Shown in pieces: positions 38,531 through 48,602 of a DNA stretch of 64,000 bases. The stretch spans positions 186,001 to 250,000 of the forward strand of contig NZ_CP073078.1 in assembly GCF_018135625.1 (NCBI RefSeq), in the 5' to 3' direction. The number at the start of each line of letters is the position of its first letter. Position 1 is the stretch's first letter. The notes under the pieces are model-generated. The model did no database searches. It was given only the letters and a program-made list of their open reading frames with translations, and was not told the DNA's origin. Origin of the DNA: Phenylobacterium montanum (GTDB taxonomy: Bacteria; Pseudomonadota; Alphaproteobacteria; Caulobacterales; Caulobacteraceae). A program made the translations under genes and the position numbers.

Positions 38531-39565
38531 ATGATCTTCGAACAGGTCGCGACCGGCGGGTGCCAGTCCTATCTCATCGGCTGCGAGGGCACGCGCATCG
38601 CGGCCCTGATCGACCCGGAGCTGACCCAGATCGACCGCTATCTGGGCCTGGCGGCGCGGGACGGCCTGCGCATACGCTACGCCATCGACAGCCACACCCA
38701 CGCCGACCACTTCTCGGCCTCGCGCGAGCTGGCCGAGCGGCTGGACATCCCGGTGGTCAGCCATCGCCTGAGCCCCGCTCCCTATGTGCGCATGCGGCTG
38801 GAGGACGGGGAGCTGTTGCAGGTCGGGGGCCTGAAGATCCAGGCCCTGCACACCCCTGGCCACACGCGCGATTCCATGTCCCTGATCTGCGAGGATCGGG
38901 TGTTCACCGGCGACACCCTGCTGATCGGCGGCACCGGTCGCACCGACCTGCCGACCGGCGACCCCAACAAGCTCTATGACAGCCTGTTCGAGCGGCTGCT
39001 GAAGCTCGATCCGACGCTGCTGGTATATCCGGCCCACGACTACAAGGGCCGCACACATTCGACCATTGGGGCCGAAATCGCCGACAATCCGCGGCTGCAG
39101 AAGCGCGAGCGGGCGGCGTTCGTCGAGATGATGAACCAGCTCAACCTCAGCGCCCCGACCCACCTGACCGAGGCCCTGCGCACCAATATGAGCGGCGGCA
39201 AGACCGTGGCTCAGCTTCTCGCGGAGGCCACGGCGGCGGTGCCGTTCGTCGCCATGACCGACCTGGCCCGCCGGGTGGAGCAGGGCGACCTGGGCTTTGT
39301 CGTGCTGGACGTGCGCGAGCGCGAGGCGTTCCGGGCCGGGCACATCCCGGGCGCCCAGCACCTGCCGCGCGGCCAGCTGGAGCTGAGGGTCAACCAGGAC
39401 CTGCCGGACCCGACCGCGCGCATCGTCACCTGCTGCGAGTTCGGCCGGATTTCCACCCTGGCGGCGTCGACCCTGCGGACCCTGGGCTTCATGCACGCCT
39501 CGGCCCTGGACGGGGGCATGAAGGCCTGGCGCGAGGCGGGCCTGCCGCTGGCCGAGGGGGATTGA
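38531..39565 (+). CDS. Metallo-beta-lactamase/rhodanese fusion, persulphide dioxygenase-like
   Basis: The 344-residue protein joins an ETHE1-like metallo-beta-lactamase domain (about 1-210; metal motif SHTHADHFSAS, later HTPGHTRDSMS and FTGDTLLIGGTGRTDL) to a C-terminal rhodanese domain (about 240-340; ITCCEFGRIS-type loop, with the cysteine in TCCEFGR). Such fusions oxidise glutathione persulphide to sulphite and transfer sulphane sulphur. The ATG at 38531 starts the conserved domain; an upstream ATG at 38459 would add 24 Ala/Arg-rich residues. The substrate assignment is family inference. Confidence 0.82.
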   Translation: MIFEQVATGGCQSYLIGCEGTRIAALIDPELTQIDRYLGLAARDGLRIRYAIDSHTHADHFSASRELAERLDIPVVSHRLSPAPYVRMRLEDGELLQVGGLKIQALHTPGHTRDSMSLICEDRVFTGDTLLIGGTGRTDLPTGDPNKLYDSLFERLLKLDPTLLVYPAHDYKGRTHSTIGAEIADNPRLQKRERAAFVEMMNQLNLSAPTHLTEALRTNMSGGKTVAQLLAEATAAVPFVAMTDLARRVEQGDLGFVVLDVREREAFRAGHIPGAQHLPRGQLELRVNQDLPDPTARIVTCCEFGRISTLAASTLRTLGFMHASALDGGMKAWREAGLPLAEGD

Positions 39566-40333
39566 GTGGTCGAGCAGAGGTTCACCTTCAACGCCATCGC
39601 CGGCGACTACGACGCGCGCCGGCCGGGCTATCCGGCCGCCCTGTTCGAGGACCTGGCGGCGGTCGCGCCCGGGCGGCGGGTGCTGGAGGTGGGCTGCGGC
39701 ACCGGCAAGGCGACCCAGGCCCTTGCGGCGGGCGGCTGGCAGGTGACCGCCCTGGACCCGGGCCCGGACATGCTGGCCCAGGCGGCGGCGCGCATCGGCG
39801 CGGGCGGAGACGTGCGCTTCGTGCAGGGGACCTTCGAAGCCTGGGCGCCCGATACGGACGGCTTCGACCTGATCTGCGCCGCCCAGGCCTGGCACTGGGT
39901 CGATCCTGCGGTCGGCTACGCCAAGGCGGCGTCCCTCTTGGCGCCCGGCGGGGTGCTGGCCATCTTCGGCAATGTCGACCTGCCCGTGCCCGAGCCGCTG
40001 CGCGCGGACTTCGACACAGCCTTCTCGGCCGCCTTCGACAGGGCGCCCTCGAACGCCCCGGGCGCCGCCTACAAGCCCGGCGGCTGGCTGGCGCAGACCT
40101 TCGAGGCCTCGGGGATGTTTGGCCCCCTGCAGCACACGGCCTTTGCCCACGCCATGGAGCACGACGCGGAGAGCTTCCCCGGCCTGGTGGCCACTTTCTC
40201 CGACGTGCAGATGCTGGCGCCGGAGAAGCGAAAGCGGCTGCTGGCGGACCTGGCCCAGGCGATCGAGCGGTTCGGCGGCCGCTTCACGCAAGGGCTGGAG
40301 ACGCATTTGCACTGGGCGACGAGGCGGGGATAG
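39566..40333 (+). CDS. Class I SAM-dependent methyltransferase
   Basis: The 255-residue protein starts with a GTG directly after the previous stop. VLEVGCGTGKATQALAAGG near residues 35-53 is a textbook SAM motif I, followed by TALDPGPDML and FDLICAAQAWHWVDP, the latter typical of Methyltransf_11 proteins that act on small molecules. The N-terminal segment FNAIAGDYDARRPGYP is a common family opening. Substrate unknown; the link to the sulphur enzyme before it is only positional. Confidence 0.82.
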   Translation: MVEQRFTFNAIAGDYDARRPGYPAALFEDLAAVAPGRRVLEVGCGTGKATQALAAGGWQVTALDPGPDMLAQAAARIGAGGDVRFVQGTFEAWAPDTDGFDLICAAQAWHWVDPAVGYAKAASLLAPGGVLAIFGNVDLPVPEPLRADFDTAFSAAFDRAPSNAPGAAYKPGGWLAQTFEASGMFGPLQHTAFAHAMEHDAESFPGLVATFSDVQMLAPEKRKRLLADLAQAIERFGGRFTQGLETHLHWATRRG

Positions 40334-40337
40334 GGAC

Positions 40338-40808
40338 GTGGCGCTGCAAGACGCCAGGATCAGTTGGCCCGCACTTCTTCTGGTGCCTCTGCTGACGTCG
40401 GCGATCTTCGTTGCGATTCTGGCGGTTTTCCATGTCGACGGCGCCAGAGGCGGCCCGTTGCTGATCTTCCTTGTGCTGATGGCCCCGGCCTGCGTCGTCG
40501 CCTATGGCGCTACGCTGTTTCTCTTTCTGCCCAGCCTGCTCCTGCTCTCCAGGCTGGTGCGGATGACTGGCCTGAGGGCCTGCCTGCTCGGCTTTGTGCT
40601 GGGCGCTGTGGTCATCGTGCCGCTGGTGGCCATGGCCTGGAAGAGCTCCGGCCCCGACTCTGGCCCGCCCACTGAGAACTTCCTGGTGTTCTTCGTCCGC
40701 TGGGCGGCTGATCCCATGATCGCCCTGTTTCCGTTCGCCGGGATGACCACCGCGGGGCTGTACTGGTGGCTGGGAAAGCTGTGGACCGTCCCGCGACAAC
40801 CTGCCTAA
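40338..40808 (+). CDS. Membrane protein of unknown function
   Basis: This 156-residue product is predicted with four membrane segments, at about residues 12-32, 42-66, 76-98 and 118-140. The start is a GTG at 40338, four bases after the methyltransferase stop. I recognise no motif. The large in-frame upstream extension only shadows the methyltransferase gene. It probably shares a transcript with that gene. Confidence 0.6.
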   Translation: MALQDARISWPALLLVPLLTSAIFVAILAVFHVDGARGGPLLIFLVLMAPACVVAYGATLFLFLPSLLLLSRLVRMTGLRACLLGFVLGAVVIVPLVAMAWKSSGPDSGPPTENFLVFFVRWAADPMIALFPFAGMTTAGLYWWLGKLWTVPRQPA

Positions 40809-40828
40809 GCTGGCTCCAGTTCAAAAGT

Positions 40829-40879
40829 TAGAGCGCGTTTTGGGGCGAAACCGCTCACACTTTCGCCCAACGCGCTCTA
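40829..40879. repeat. Palindromic dispersed-repeat-like element
   Basis: TAGAGCGCG at 40829-40837 begins a left arm that reads on through TTTTGGGGCGAAA. It pairs with TTTCGCCCAACGCGCTCTA ending at 40879, with a three-base bulge, around the loop CCGCTCACAC. The layout, ending in CTCTAG, resembles short intergenic palindromes scattered in Caulobacterales genomes. It could also form a hairpin ending the upstream transcript, but no T-run follows. Confidence 0.6.
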
Positions 40880-40903
40880 GTTCGCGGCGGCCCGGGGGGA
40901 CCG

Positions 40904-41647
40904 ATGTCGACTGTCATTCTGCCGGCGCATGCCGACCGCAAGATCACGCTGGTCTGGATCCTGAGCATCTGGGCCGTGGTGCTGTTCGGCTTCGGGGCCG
41001 ATTTCGCCCGGTTCCTGCACGAGGCGCCGGCGCCGCCGTTCATCCTGGGCCTGCACGGCGCCTTCAGCGTGACCTGGCTGGGCCTGGTCTCGACCCAGGT
41101 CCTCTTCGCCGAGACCGGCAATATCCGGCTGCACCGCAGGCTGGGATGGTGGACGATCGCGGTCGCGGCCGCGATGGTTCCGATGGGGGCGGTCGCCGCC
41201 ATGGTCGACATGGCGCGGCAGGCCGGCCACGCCGACTATGCGCCCCAGTTCCTGGGCGAGGAATTCCAGGACATCTTCGCCTTTGCGGTCTGCACCACCG
41301 CCGGGGTCCTGACGCGCCGGAACCGCGTCGATCACAGCCGCTGGATGATCCTGGCGGCCGCGGCCCTGTTCGACGTCGGCCCGGGGCGCATCGCCACCAA
41401 CCTTGTTTTCAGCGCGGCCCCCACCAATCCGCTGCAGGTCTGGGCGATCTACTACTGGGGCACCGCGCTGCTCCTGATCGCCATGCTGGCCTGGGACCTG
41501 ATCAAGCACAAACGGGTCATGCGCGCGGTGATGCTCGGCGCCGGGGTGCTGTGGGGCGGCGAGGCGCTCGTTTCGGTGCTCTATTTCTCGCCGGCCTGGA
41601 AAGCCGCGATGGCCGGGCTGGTCCGAGCCTGGGGCTGGGCGGGGTAG
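40904..41647 (+). CDS. Membrane protein of unknown function
   Basis: The 247-residue protein has about six to seven membrane helices with short loops. The conserved-looking HGAFSVTWLGLVSTQVLF (about residues 46-63) and NIRLHRRLGWWTI (about 70-82) segments carry histidines and arginines next to helices. This pattern is seen in small heme- or quinone-associated integral membrane families, but I cannot name one. No partner gene is evident. The next 133 bases before the cupin gene contain only a short imperfect inverted repeat (GGTGAC/GTCACC). Confidence 0.6.
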   Translation: MSTVILPAHADRKITLVWILSIWAVVLFGFGADFARFLHEAPAPPFILGLHGAFSVTWLGLVSTQVLFAETGNIRLHRRLGWWTIAVAAAMVPMGAVAAMVDMARQAGHADYAPQFLGEEFQDIFAFAVCTTAGVLTRRNRVDHSRWMILAAAALFDVGPGRIATNLVFSAAPTNPLQVWAIYYWGTALLLIAMLAWDLIKHKRVMRAVMLGAGVLWGGEALVSVLYFSPAWKAAMAGLVRAWGWAG

Positions 41648-41780
41648 GGGCGGCCGTCGTGTGGTGACAGGGTGTCGTGTCACCGTATCGCCGATCAATA
41701 ATGAGCGGAGGGCGCACGGCGGCCGCATGGTAGGCTGGCTGGCTTGGACGGCGATCGCCGCCAAGACGGGAGGACGACCT

Positions 41781-42164
41781 ATGAAAATCAAACTCCAGTT
41801 CGCGCCGCTGGCGGCCGCCGTACTGCTGGCCAGCCCAATCCTGGCCCACGCCCAGGACAAGGCCGCCGCGCCCGCTGCGGCCACCCCGGGGCAGCCGGTG
41901 CAGAAGGGTCTCGCCAAGGGCGAGGGCATGGAAGTCCAGGACATCATCTACCAGCCGGGCGACACCAGCCCGTCGGTCAAGCGCGGCGCCCGGGCCATCT
42001 ATGTCGTGGTCGGCGGCTCGATCGAACGCGACTATGACGACGGCAAGAAGGAAGTGGTCCGCTTCAAGACCGGCGAAGCCCGGATCTTCCCGGCCAGCGA
42101 AAAGCCGTTCGCGGTCAAGAATATCAGCAAGCACCCCGTGCACATCATCGCGATCTTGAAATAG
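41781..42164 (+). CDS. Secreted small cupin-domain protein
   Basis: The 127-residue precursor has a clear signal peptide ending near SPILAHAQD, so it is periplasmic or exported. The mature part is a single cupin barrel: GDTSPSVKRGARAIYVVVGG and then GEARIFPASEKPFAVKNIS, with a C-terminal HPVHIIAILK. The usual metal ligands (HxH and later H) are largely absent from the first motif, so it may bind a ligand without a metal. GGAGGACG before the ATG is a good ribosome-binding site. Function unknown. Confidence 0.75.
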   Translation: MKIKLQFAPLAAAVLLASPILAHAQDKAAAPAAATPGQPVQKGLAKGEGMEVQDIIYQPGDTSPSVKRGARAIYVVVGGSIERDYDDGKKEVVRFKTGEARIFPASEKPFAVKNISKHPVHIIAILK

Positions 42165-42261
42165 GCGGACGGCGCGGCCCGCCCCCAACTGTGGTAGCCT
42201 GGCGCCATCGTTCCGGGGATGCGCCTCGTGGCGAGGTCGCGCCGGAACCGGGGGTGGTCCG

Positions 42262-42501
42262 ATGGTCACCGGCAGCAAGGAATACGACGTCTACGTCCTG
42301 ATCCGCCACAGGTCGTTCTGGCATTGGATCTTCTGGTGGCTGAAACCCAGCTACGAGATCGTCCTGGGCCAGGACTTCGCCAGCGCCGAGTCCGCGGCCA
42401 GATCCGCCCAGCTCAAGGTCAACGCCGCCGGCGGCCACGCCATCGGCATCGCCGCGGACGCCCTGGTGTGCTGCAAGGAACAGCAGCCGGTCATCGGGTA
42501 G
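42262..42501 (+). CDS. Small conserved-looking protein of unknown function
   Basis: This 79-residue frame begins with an ATG at 42262. It has an aromatic-rich segment (SFWHWIFWWLKPSYEIVLG) followed by an Ala-rich helix-like stretch. It does not look like a shadow frame, because alternative frames here are Arg-rich. A dodecin-like or membrane-interface role is possible but not supported. The following 124 bases contain a stem-loop (GGTGGGTC at 42564-42571 with GACCCACC at 42590-42597) and no gene. Confidence 0.5.
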   Translation: MVTGSKEYDVYVLIRHRSFWHWIFWWLKPSYEIVLGQDFASAESAARSAQLKVNAAGGHAIGIAADALVCCKEQQPVIG

Positions 42502-42625
42502 GGGCTGGGGATTTGGTCAGCTGATGGCGGGGCGCTGTACTACGTTGCGGCGGCGCGATCACTGGTGGGTCGTGGGCCTTGCACAAGCAGACCCACCGAA
42601 AGGCTCAGGAGGGTGAACTGCGGAC

Positions 42626-42856
42626 GTGGTCGAAGCATATGATTTGCCGATGAAGCGCCCCAGCTTGTCCCAACTTTTTACGCTTGTTAGCCTCGCGTTC
42701 TTGGGAGGTGCAGAGATCGGACATGTGCTCCACAAGACGTGGGTATATGATGCTTTTTGGGCTGCGATCTGCTGTCAGCTAGTCGGTGCGGGGATCGGAA
42801 TCTGGCACGATAGTCTGTGGAGAGTTCGCAAAACTGTGCCTTTATCCTGGCCGTAA
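42626..42856 (+). CDS. Small membrane protein of unknown function in a lower-GC patch
   Basis: The 76-residue frame has two hydrophobic segments (about residues 17-32 and 40-58) and conserved-looking His and Trp residues near them. The GTG at 42626 lies 12 bases after AGGAGGG; an ATG at 42650 is the alternative start. The DNA here is visibly poorer in G and C than all neighbours, and its third codon positions are not GC-rich, which suggests recent acquisition or a non-coding origin. I do not recognise it. Confidence 0.4.
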   Translation: MVEAYDLPMKRPSLSQLFTLVSLAFLGGAEIGHVLHKTWVYDAFWAAICCQLVGAGIGIWHDSLWRVRKTVPLSWP

Positions 42857-42946
42857 CTTGAGTCCGACATGGGTCGATTCTTCCCGCTGGCTCGCTGCCG
42901 CAAACTTACCGTTCATGGGGCTGCTCGCTCGGCTAGGCTGGGCGAT

Positions 42947-43360
42947 TCAGCCCGCCCGCGGCCCCACGCTCAACTCGTCATACCCCGTGGCTGGGTCTGC
43001 CGGCCTAGTGAACGCCACCTCGGTCAACTCGCCGATCACCAGTTCGGCGGTGGTGTGGATCAGGCAGCCTTCCACCAGGTGGCCGCCGATGCAGGCGCCG
43101 TCATGGCGGGCGAGGGTGATGTGCAGGTGCAGGCCGTCCGGGCACAGGGTTCCGCTGAGGGACAGGATCTCCATCGGCTCGGCGAAGGTCTTGAACGTCT
43201 CGGGCTCGCCGATGGCGCCGGGCATTCTGAGGCGGGCGTGGGAGAGGCTGCCGACGCAGGTGAGGATGCAGCCGGCGCGGAGGGCGTGCGCGTGAGTGAA
43301 GCGCTGCAGCTCGGCCAGGAGGTCGGTTCCGGGCGTTAGGCGGACGGCGTGGGTGCGCAT
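42947..43360 (-). CDS. PPC-domain (DUF296) protein
   Basis: The 137-residue protein is a single PPC/PCC domain, also found fused to AT-hooks in plants and alone in bacteria. The key motif HLHITLARHDGACIGGHL (about residues 78-95) contains the histidines that bind a metal in the trimeric fold. The N-terminus LTPGTDLLAELQRFTHAHAL fits the family. Bacterial members have no settled function. It is the only minus-strand gene between the envelope cluster and gltA and lies downstream of gltA. Confidence 0.8.
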   Translation of the reverse strand: MRTHAVRLTPGTDLLAELQRFTHAHALRAGCILTCVGSLSHARLRMPGAIGEPETFKTFAEPMEILSLSGTLCPDGLHLHITLARHDGACIGGHLVEGCLIHTTAELVIGELTEVAFTRPADPATGYDELSVGPRAG

Positions 43361-43449
43361 GGGGTGGTTATGGCATTGGGTGGGGCGGGACGATAGGACC
43401 GGGGGGCCGTTGTGACAGGCTCCGTCCTGTGGCGTTCCCCCCCATCCGA

Positions 43450-43488
43450 CCCGCTGCGCGGGCCACCTTCCCCCGCAAGGGCGGAAGG
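43450..43488. repeat. Double-hairpin palindromic element
   Basis: CCCGC-TGC-GCGGG (43450-43462) is followed by CCTTCCCCC-GCAA-GGGCGGAAGG (43466-43488, one bulged C), then GTTTTAG. The two stems are separated by three bases. This resembles a REP-type intergenic element; on the plus strand the second stem with its T-run could also act as a terminator. It occupies most of the 205-base gap between the PPC gene and gltA, together with the gltA terminator. Confidence 0.5.
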
Positions 43489-43501
43489 GTTTTAGTGCTG
43501 C

Positions 43502-43538
43502 AAAAGAAAACGCCTCCCCATCGTGAGATGGAGAGGCG
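43502..43538 (-). terminator. Intrinsic terminator of gltA
   Basis: CGCCTCCCCATC (43511-43522), loop GTGA and GATGGAGAGGCG (43527-43538) form a 12-pair stem with one mismatch. On the minus strand it is followed by TTTTCTTTT (43502-43510). It lies 27 bases after the gltA stop. Confidence 0.88.
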
Positions 43539-43565
43539 CAATTCTCGCTGCTCGAGCGGCTCCGA

Positions 43566-44867
<1,302 letters not shown>

Positions 44868-44926
44868 AACCCCAGTACCCTCTTCTCTAATGGGCCCCCA
44901 ACGGCCATACGGCTGTTCGAAACGCC

Positions 44927-46351
44927 TTATACCGTCTGCTGCGACTGCGAAAGAGCATCATCGATCCGGGCCAGGCTCTCCTCGCGTGTGAGCGCCGTCA
45001 GGCTGCTGGCGAGGTCAGGGGCCGCGGCCCCGCCGGACAGGACGCCGCGCAGGGCCTGGCCGAACTTGCCAATGCCGACGCCCTCGGCCTCGGCGAAGGC
45101 GCGGATGGCGGCTTCGAGGCCGGGAACGGTCCAGTCCGCGTGGCCGGCGAGATGGTCGCGCAGCCGCGACAACCGGCCGCGGGTCTCGTCGGTCAAAAGC
45201 TTGACGGTCTTTTCGTCCAGCGCCAGCGGGCGCTGTTTGAGCACGAACAGGGTCAGATCGGCCAGTTCCACCATGGTCTTGGCCCCGTCGCGGACCAGGG
45301 GGATGGTGCGGATCAGGGCCTCGAGGGCCGCGGCGCCGATGTGGACGCCGCGCTCTTCGTGCACCTCGCGCACCAGGCCCGCCAAGCGATCGACATCGGC
45401 CAGGCGCAGGTGATGGTTGTTGATGAAGTTCAGCTTGGCCCAGTCCAGGCGCGAGGGCGAAGAGACCGCGTCCACGATATCGAACCAGCCGATCGCCTGG
45501 GCGTCGGTGAACAGCTCGTCGTCGCCGTGGCCCCAGCCCAGCCGGGCCAGGTAGTTGCGCATGGCCTCGGGCAGGTAGCCCATCTCGGCGAACTCGACCA
45601 CCGACTGGGCGCCGTGGCGCTTGGACAGCTTGGCCCCGTCCGGCCCGTGGATCAGAGGCAGGTGGGCGAAGGCCGGCTTGGCCCAGCCCATGGCTTCGTA
45701 GATCAGCGACTGGCGCGCAGCGTTGCTGAGATGGTCGTCGCCGCGGATCACGTGGGTGATGCCCATGTCGTGGTCGTCGACCACCACGGCGAGATTGTAG
45801 GTCGGGGCGCCGTCGGAGCGCAGCAGGACGAGGTCGTCCAGTTCCTTGTTCTGGAAGCGCACGTCGCCCTTGACCAGGTCGTGGACGATGGTCTCGCCCA
45901 CCAGCGGGGCCTTGAAGCGGATCACGTGCGGCTGGTTGCTGCCCGGCTCCTCGCGGTCGCGCCAGGGCGAGCGGATGGCGCGGCCCTCGGCGCGGGCCTC
46001 CTGGCGGGCGGCTTCGGTTTCTTCCACGGTCATGTAGCAGCGGTAAGCGCCGCCGCGGGCCAGAAGCTCCATCACCACTTCGCGATGGCGGTCGGCGCGG
46101 GCGAACTGGAACACCGGCGGGGCGTCCGGCTTCAGGCCCAGCCAGTCGAGGCCGTCGAAGATCACCTGCACCGCCGCCTCGGTGGAGCGCTCGCGGTCGG
46201 TGTCCTCGATCCTCAACAGGAACGTGCCGCCCATGTGGCGTGCATATAGCCAGTTGAAAAGCGCGGTGCGGGCGGTGCCAATATGCATCATCCCGGTGGG
46301 GGAGGGGGCGATACGGGTGACGACGGGCCTGTCGGAGGACGAAGCGGACAT
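44927..46351 (-). CDS. gltX: Glutamyl-tRNA synthetase
   Basis: The 474-residue class I enzyme charges tRNA-Glu; in alphaproteobacteria a GluRS often also charges tRNA-Gln for later amidation. [19 protein letters not shown] contains the HIGH motif (HIGT), and GAKLSKRHG is the KMSKS motif. The start ATG at 46351 is chosen because the family N-terminus follows at once; a frame open to 46432 adds an unlikely Ala/Pro-rich stretch. It diverges from comEC across 79 bases with no obvious promoter. Confidence 0.95.
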   Translation of the reverse strand: MSASSSDRPVVTRIAPSPTGMMHIGTARTALFNWLYARHMGGTFLLRIEDTDRERSTEAAVQVIFDGLDWLGLKPDAPPVFQFARADRHREVVMELLARGGAYRCYMTVEETEAARQEARAEGRAIRSPWRDREEPGSNQPHVIRFKAPLVGETIVHDLVKGDVRFQNKELDDLVLLRSDGAPTYNLAVVVDDHDMGITHVIRGDDHLSNAARQSLIYEAMGWAKPAFAHLPLIHGPDGAKLSKRHGAQSVVEFAEMGYLPEAMRNYLARLGWGHGDDELFTDAQAIGWFDIVDAVSSPSRLDWAKLNFINNHHLRLADVDRLAGLVREVHEERGVHIGAAALEALIRTIPLVRDGAKTMVELADLTLFVLKQRPLALDEKTVKLLTDETRGRLSRLRDHLAGHADWTVPGLEAAIRAFAEAEGVGIGKFGQALRGVLSGGAAAPDLASSLTALTREESLARIDDALSQSQQTV

Positions 46352-46430
46352 AGGGGTTCCAGCGAGTGGGCCCGGCCTCGCGCGGACGGGCGTCGGCGCG
46401 GCGGCCAGGGCGTGGGCGCGGGGTCTTAGC

Positions 46431-48602
46431 ATGGCCTGGAGCCGCCTTCCTAGCGCCGGTGATGTCTGGCGCGGCCTGGCGGAGGAGGTCCGGGCCCAGA
46501 CGGATCGCGCGGCCCTGTGGACGCCGGTGGCGTTCGGCGCCGGGGCGGCGGTCTATCTGGGGCTGAAACGGGAGCCGCCGCTGTGGCCGCTGGCCGTTGC
46601 GGCGGCGGTGTTGATCGTGATGGCCTTCGCCGTGCGGCGCTGGGTTCCGAACCGGGCGGCGGCGATTTTCGCCGGCCTGCTGGCGGTGGCGGCGACTGGG
46701 TTGGCCGACGCCAAGCTGCACAGCGACATGATCGCTGCGCAGGTGGTTCCGCCCGGGCTGGGGGTGACATCGATCGAAGGCTTCGTGGTCGATGTCGCGA
46801 CGCCGAGCCAGACGGGTCAGAGGCTCCTGATCGCGCCGGTGGCGATCGGCGGAATGGATCCGGGCCGGTTGCCGCTGCGCGTACGCCTGGTCTCGCCGCA
46901 GGGCGCGCCCTATGGCCCCGGGTCGGCGATCCGGGTGGTGGCGCTGCTGGATCCGCCGCCGGGACCGGCCGCGCCCGGCGCCTTCGACTTCGCCCGCGAC
47001 GCCTGGTTCGAGGGGCTGGGCGGGGTGGGCCTGGCGATGAAGCCGCCGGAGTTGGTGGATTTACCGGAGCCGCCCGTGAGGCTGCGAGTGGTGATGGGGT
47101 TGAACGCGGTCCGCTGGAGCATCGCCCAGCGCCTGGCCGACGATCTGCACGCGGTGCTGGGCGACGACGATGGCGGGGCCGCGGGCCTGGCCGTGACCGT
47201 GGCCACGGGGCACGAGGACTGGCTGGATCCGGAGAGCCGCGACGATCTGCGCTATTCGGGCCTGGCGCACATGCTGGCCATTGCCGGCCTGCACATGGCC
47301 GCCGTCAGCGGCTTCGCCTTCTTCGCCCTGCGCTTGGCTGTCGCCGCCTGGCCGTGGCTGGCCCTGCGGGTCTCGGGCAAGAAGGTCGCCGCCGCCGGCG
47401 GGCTTCTGGTCGTGCTGGCCTATCTGGCCCTGTCGGGCGCCCATCCGCCGGCGCGGCGGGCCGCCATCACCGCCTCGGTGGCCTTCATCGCCATCCTCTG
47501 CGGCCGGCGGGCCATCAGCCTGCACTCGCTGTCGATCGCCGCCCTGGTGATCTTGGTTCTGCAGCCCGAGGTGGTGGTGCAGCCGGGCTTCGAGATGTCG
47601 TTCTGCGCCACCGCCGCCCTGGTGGCCCTGGCCGAGATCTGGCCGCGGCCGCAGCGGGCCAAAGGCCTGCCCTGGTATCTGGCCGCGCCGCAGGCCCTGC
47701 GCGACTGGCTCGCAGCCATGCTGACGGTCAGCTTCGTCGCCGGCGCCGCCACCAGCCCCTTCGCCATCCAGCACTTCAACCGCATCGCCACCTGGGGCCT
47801 GTTCGCCAACCTCAGCGCCGACTTCGTCGCCAGCATGGCCATGATGCCGGCCCTGGCCCTGTCGGTCGCCGCCGAGAGCCTCGGGCTGTCGGGGCCGCTG
47901 GTGCATGGCCCGGTGTTCGTCGCCGGCTGGGCGGCGAGGGCGATCGTCTGGCTGGCGCACCTGTTCTCGACCCTGCCGGGTTCGGGCCGCGGCTGGCCGA
48001 GCGCGCCGGACCCGGCGCTGCTGGTCTCCTATCTCGGCATCGTCTTCATGTGCCTCTGGCGCGGGCGCCTGAGGTGGGTCGGCCTGCCCCTGGCCTTCGC
48101 CGTCGCCTTCTGGCCGCGGCCCGCCCCGCCGGTGGCCTGGATCGCGTCTGACGGCGCCGACGCCGCCATCGTCGCCCACGGCGAAGAGATCGCGCTGAAA
48201 CCCGGCAAGCGCAGCTACGCCACCCAGCTCTGGGCCCAGCGGCGCAACTTCACCCTGCCGGTCAGCCCCGAGGCGGCGCTGGCGACGGCCTATGACTGCG
48301 ACCGCCAGGCCTGCGCCCCGCACCCCGGCGTTCGTCCGGCCATCGCCGCCTGGTGGACGGTGCGCAAGCCGAAGCCGGAGCGGCTGGACGCCCTGTGCCG
48401 TACGGCGGATATCCTGGTTCTGCGGGCCGATGTGGAGGCGCCGGCCTCTTGCAGCCATGTTCTGGTGCTGCGCCAAGCCGACTTCGCCGCCGGGGGAGCG
48501 GCAGAGGTGTTCGCCGACGCGGCGGGGGGCTATCGCCTGGTCTGGGCCCAGCCCCTGCGCGGAGCCAGGCCCTGGACGGGCCTTAGTGGTAGCGGCGGAT
48601 GA
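46431..48602 (+). CDS. comEC: ComEC/Rec2-family DNA-uptake channel protein
   Basis: The 723-residue membrane protein has an N-terminal DUF4131-type region (about 40-190) and the competence core. The core begins with the [18 protein letters not shown] motif near residue 280 and continues through [12 protein letters not shown]. About ten membrane helices are predicted. ComEC carries single-stranded DNA across the inner membrane. The C-terminal part after about residue 560 resembles a degenerate metallo-beta-lactamase domain without an HxHxDH motif. Its last 20 bases overlap the 3' end of lexA. Confidence 0.88.
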   Translation: MAWSRLPSAGDVWRGLAEEVRAQTDRAALWTPVAFGAGAAVYLGLKREPPLWPLAVAAAVLIVMAFAVRRWVPNRAAAIFAGLLAVAATGLADAKLHSDMIAAQVVPPGLGVTSIEGFVVDVATPSQTGQRLLIAPVAIGGMDPGRLPLRVRLVSPQGAPYGPGSAIRVVALLDPPPGPAAPGAFDFARDAWFEGLGGVGLAMKPPELVDLPEPPVRLRVVMGLNAVRWSIAQRLADDLHAVLGDDDGGAAGLAVTVATGHEDWLDPESRDDLRYSGLAHMLAIAGLHMAAVSGFAFFALRLAVAAWPWLALRVSGKKVAAAGGLLVVLAYLALSGAHPPARRAAITASVAFIAILCGRRAISLHSLSIAALVILVLQPEVVVQPGFEMSFCATAALVALAEIWPRPQRAKGLPWYLAAPQALRDWLAAMLTVSFVAGAATSPFAIQHFNRIATWGLFANLSADFVASMAMMPALALSVAAESLGLSGPLVHGPVFVAGWAARAIVWLAHLFSTLPGSGRGWPSAPDPALLVSYLGIVFMCLWRGRLRWVGLPLAFAVAFWPRPAPPVAWIASDGADAAIVAHGEEIALKPGKRSYATQLWAQRRNFTLPVSPEAALATAYDCDRQACAPHPGVRPAIAAWWTVRKPKPERLDALCRTADILVLRADVEAPASCSHVLVLRQADFAAGGAAEVFADAAGGYRLVWAQPLRGARPWTGLSGSGG

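Noticed and set aside
37454-40312. 952-codon minus-strand frame opposite lpxB, the sulphur enzyme and the methyltransferase
   Set aside because: It spans three well-supported plus-strand genes and reads as Gln/Gly/Arg/His-rich shadow sequence typical of high-GC genomes.
42145-42438. 97-codon minus-strand frame opposite the small gene at 42262
   Set aside because: Low-complexity Gly/Ala/Arg-rich shadow; the plus-strand frame has aromatic-rich, ordered sequence.
46352-46430. N-terminal extensions of gltX and comEC into their divergent gap
   Set aside because: Both frames stay open but give Ala/Pro/Arg-rich peptides without family similarity; the ATG starts at 46351 and 46431 fit the families.
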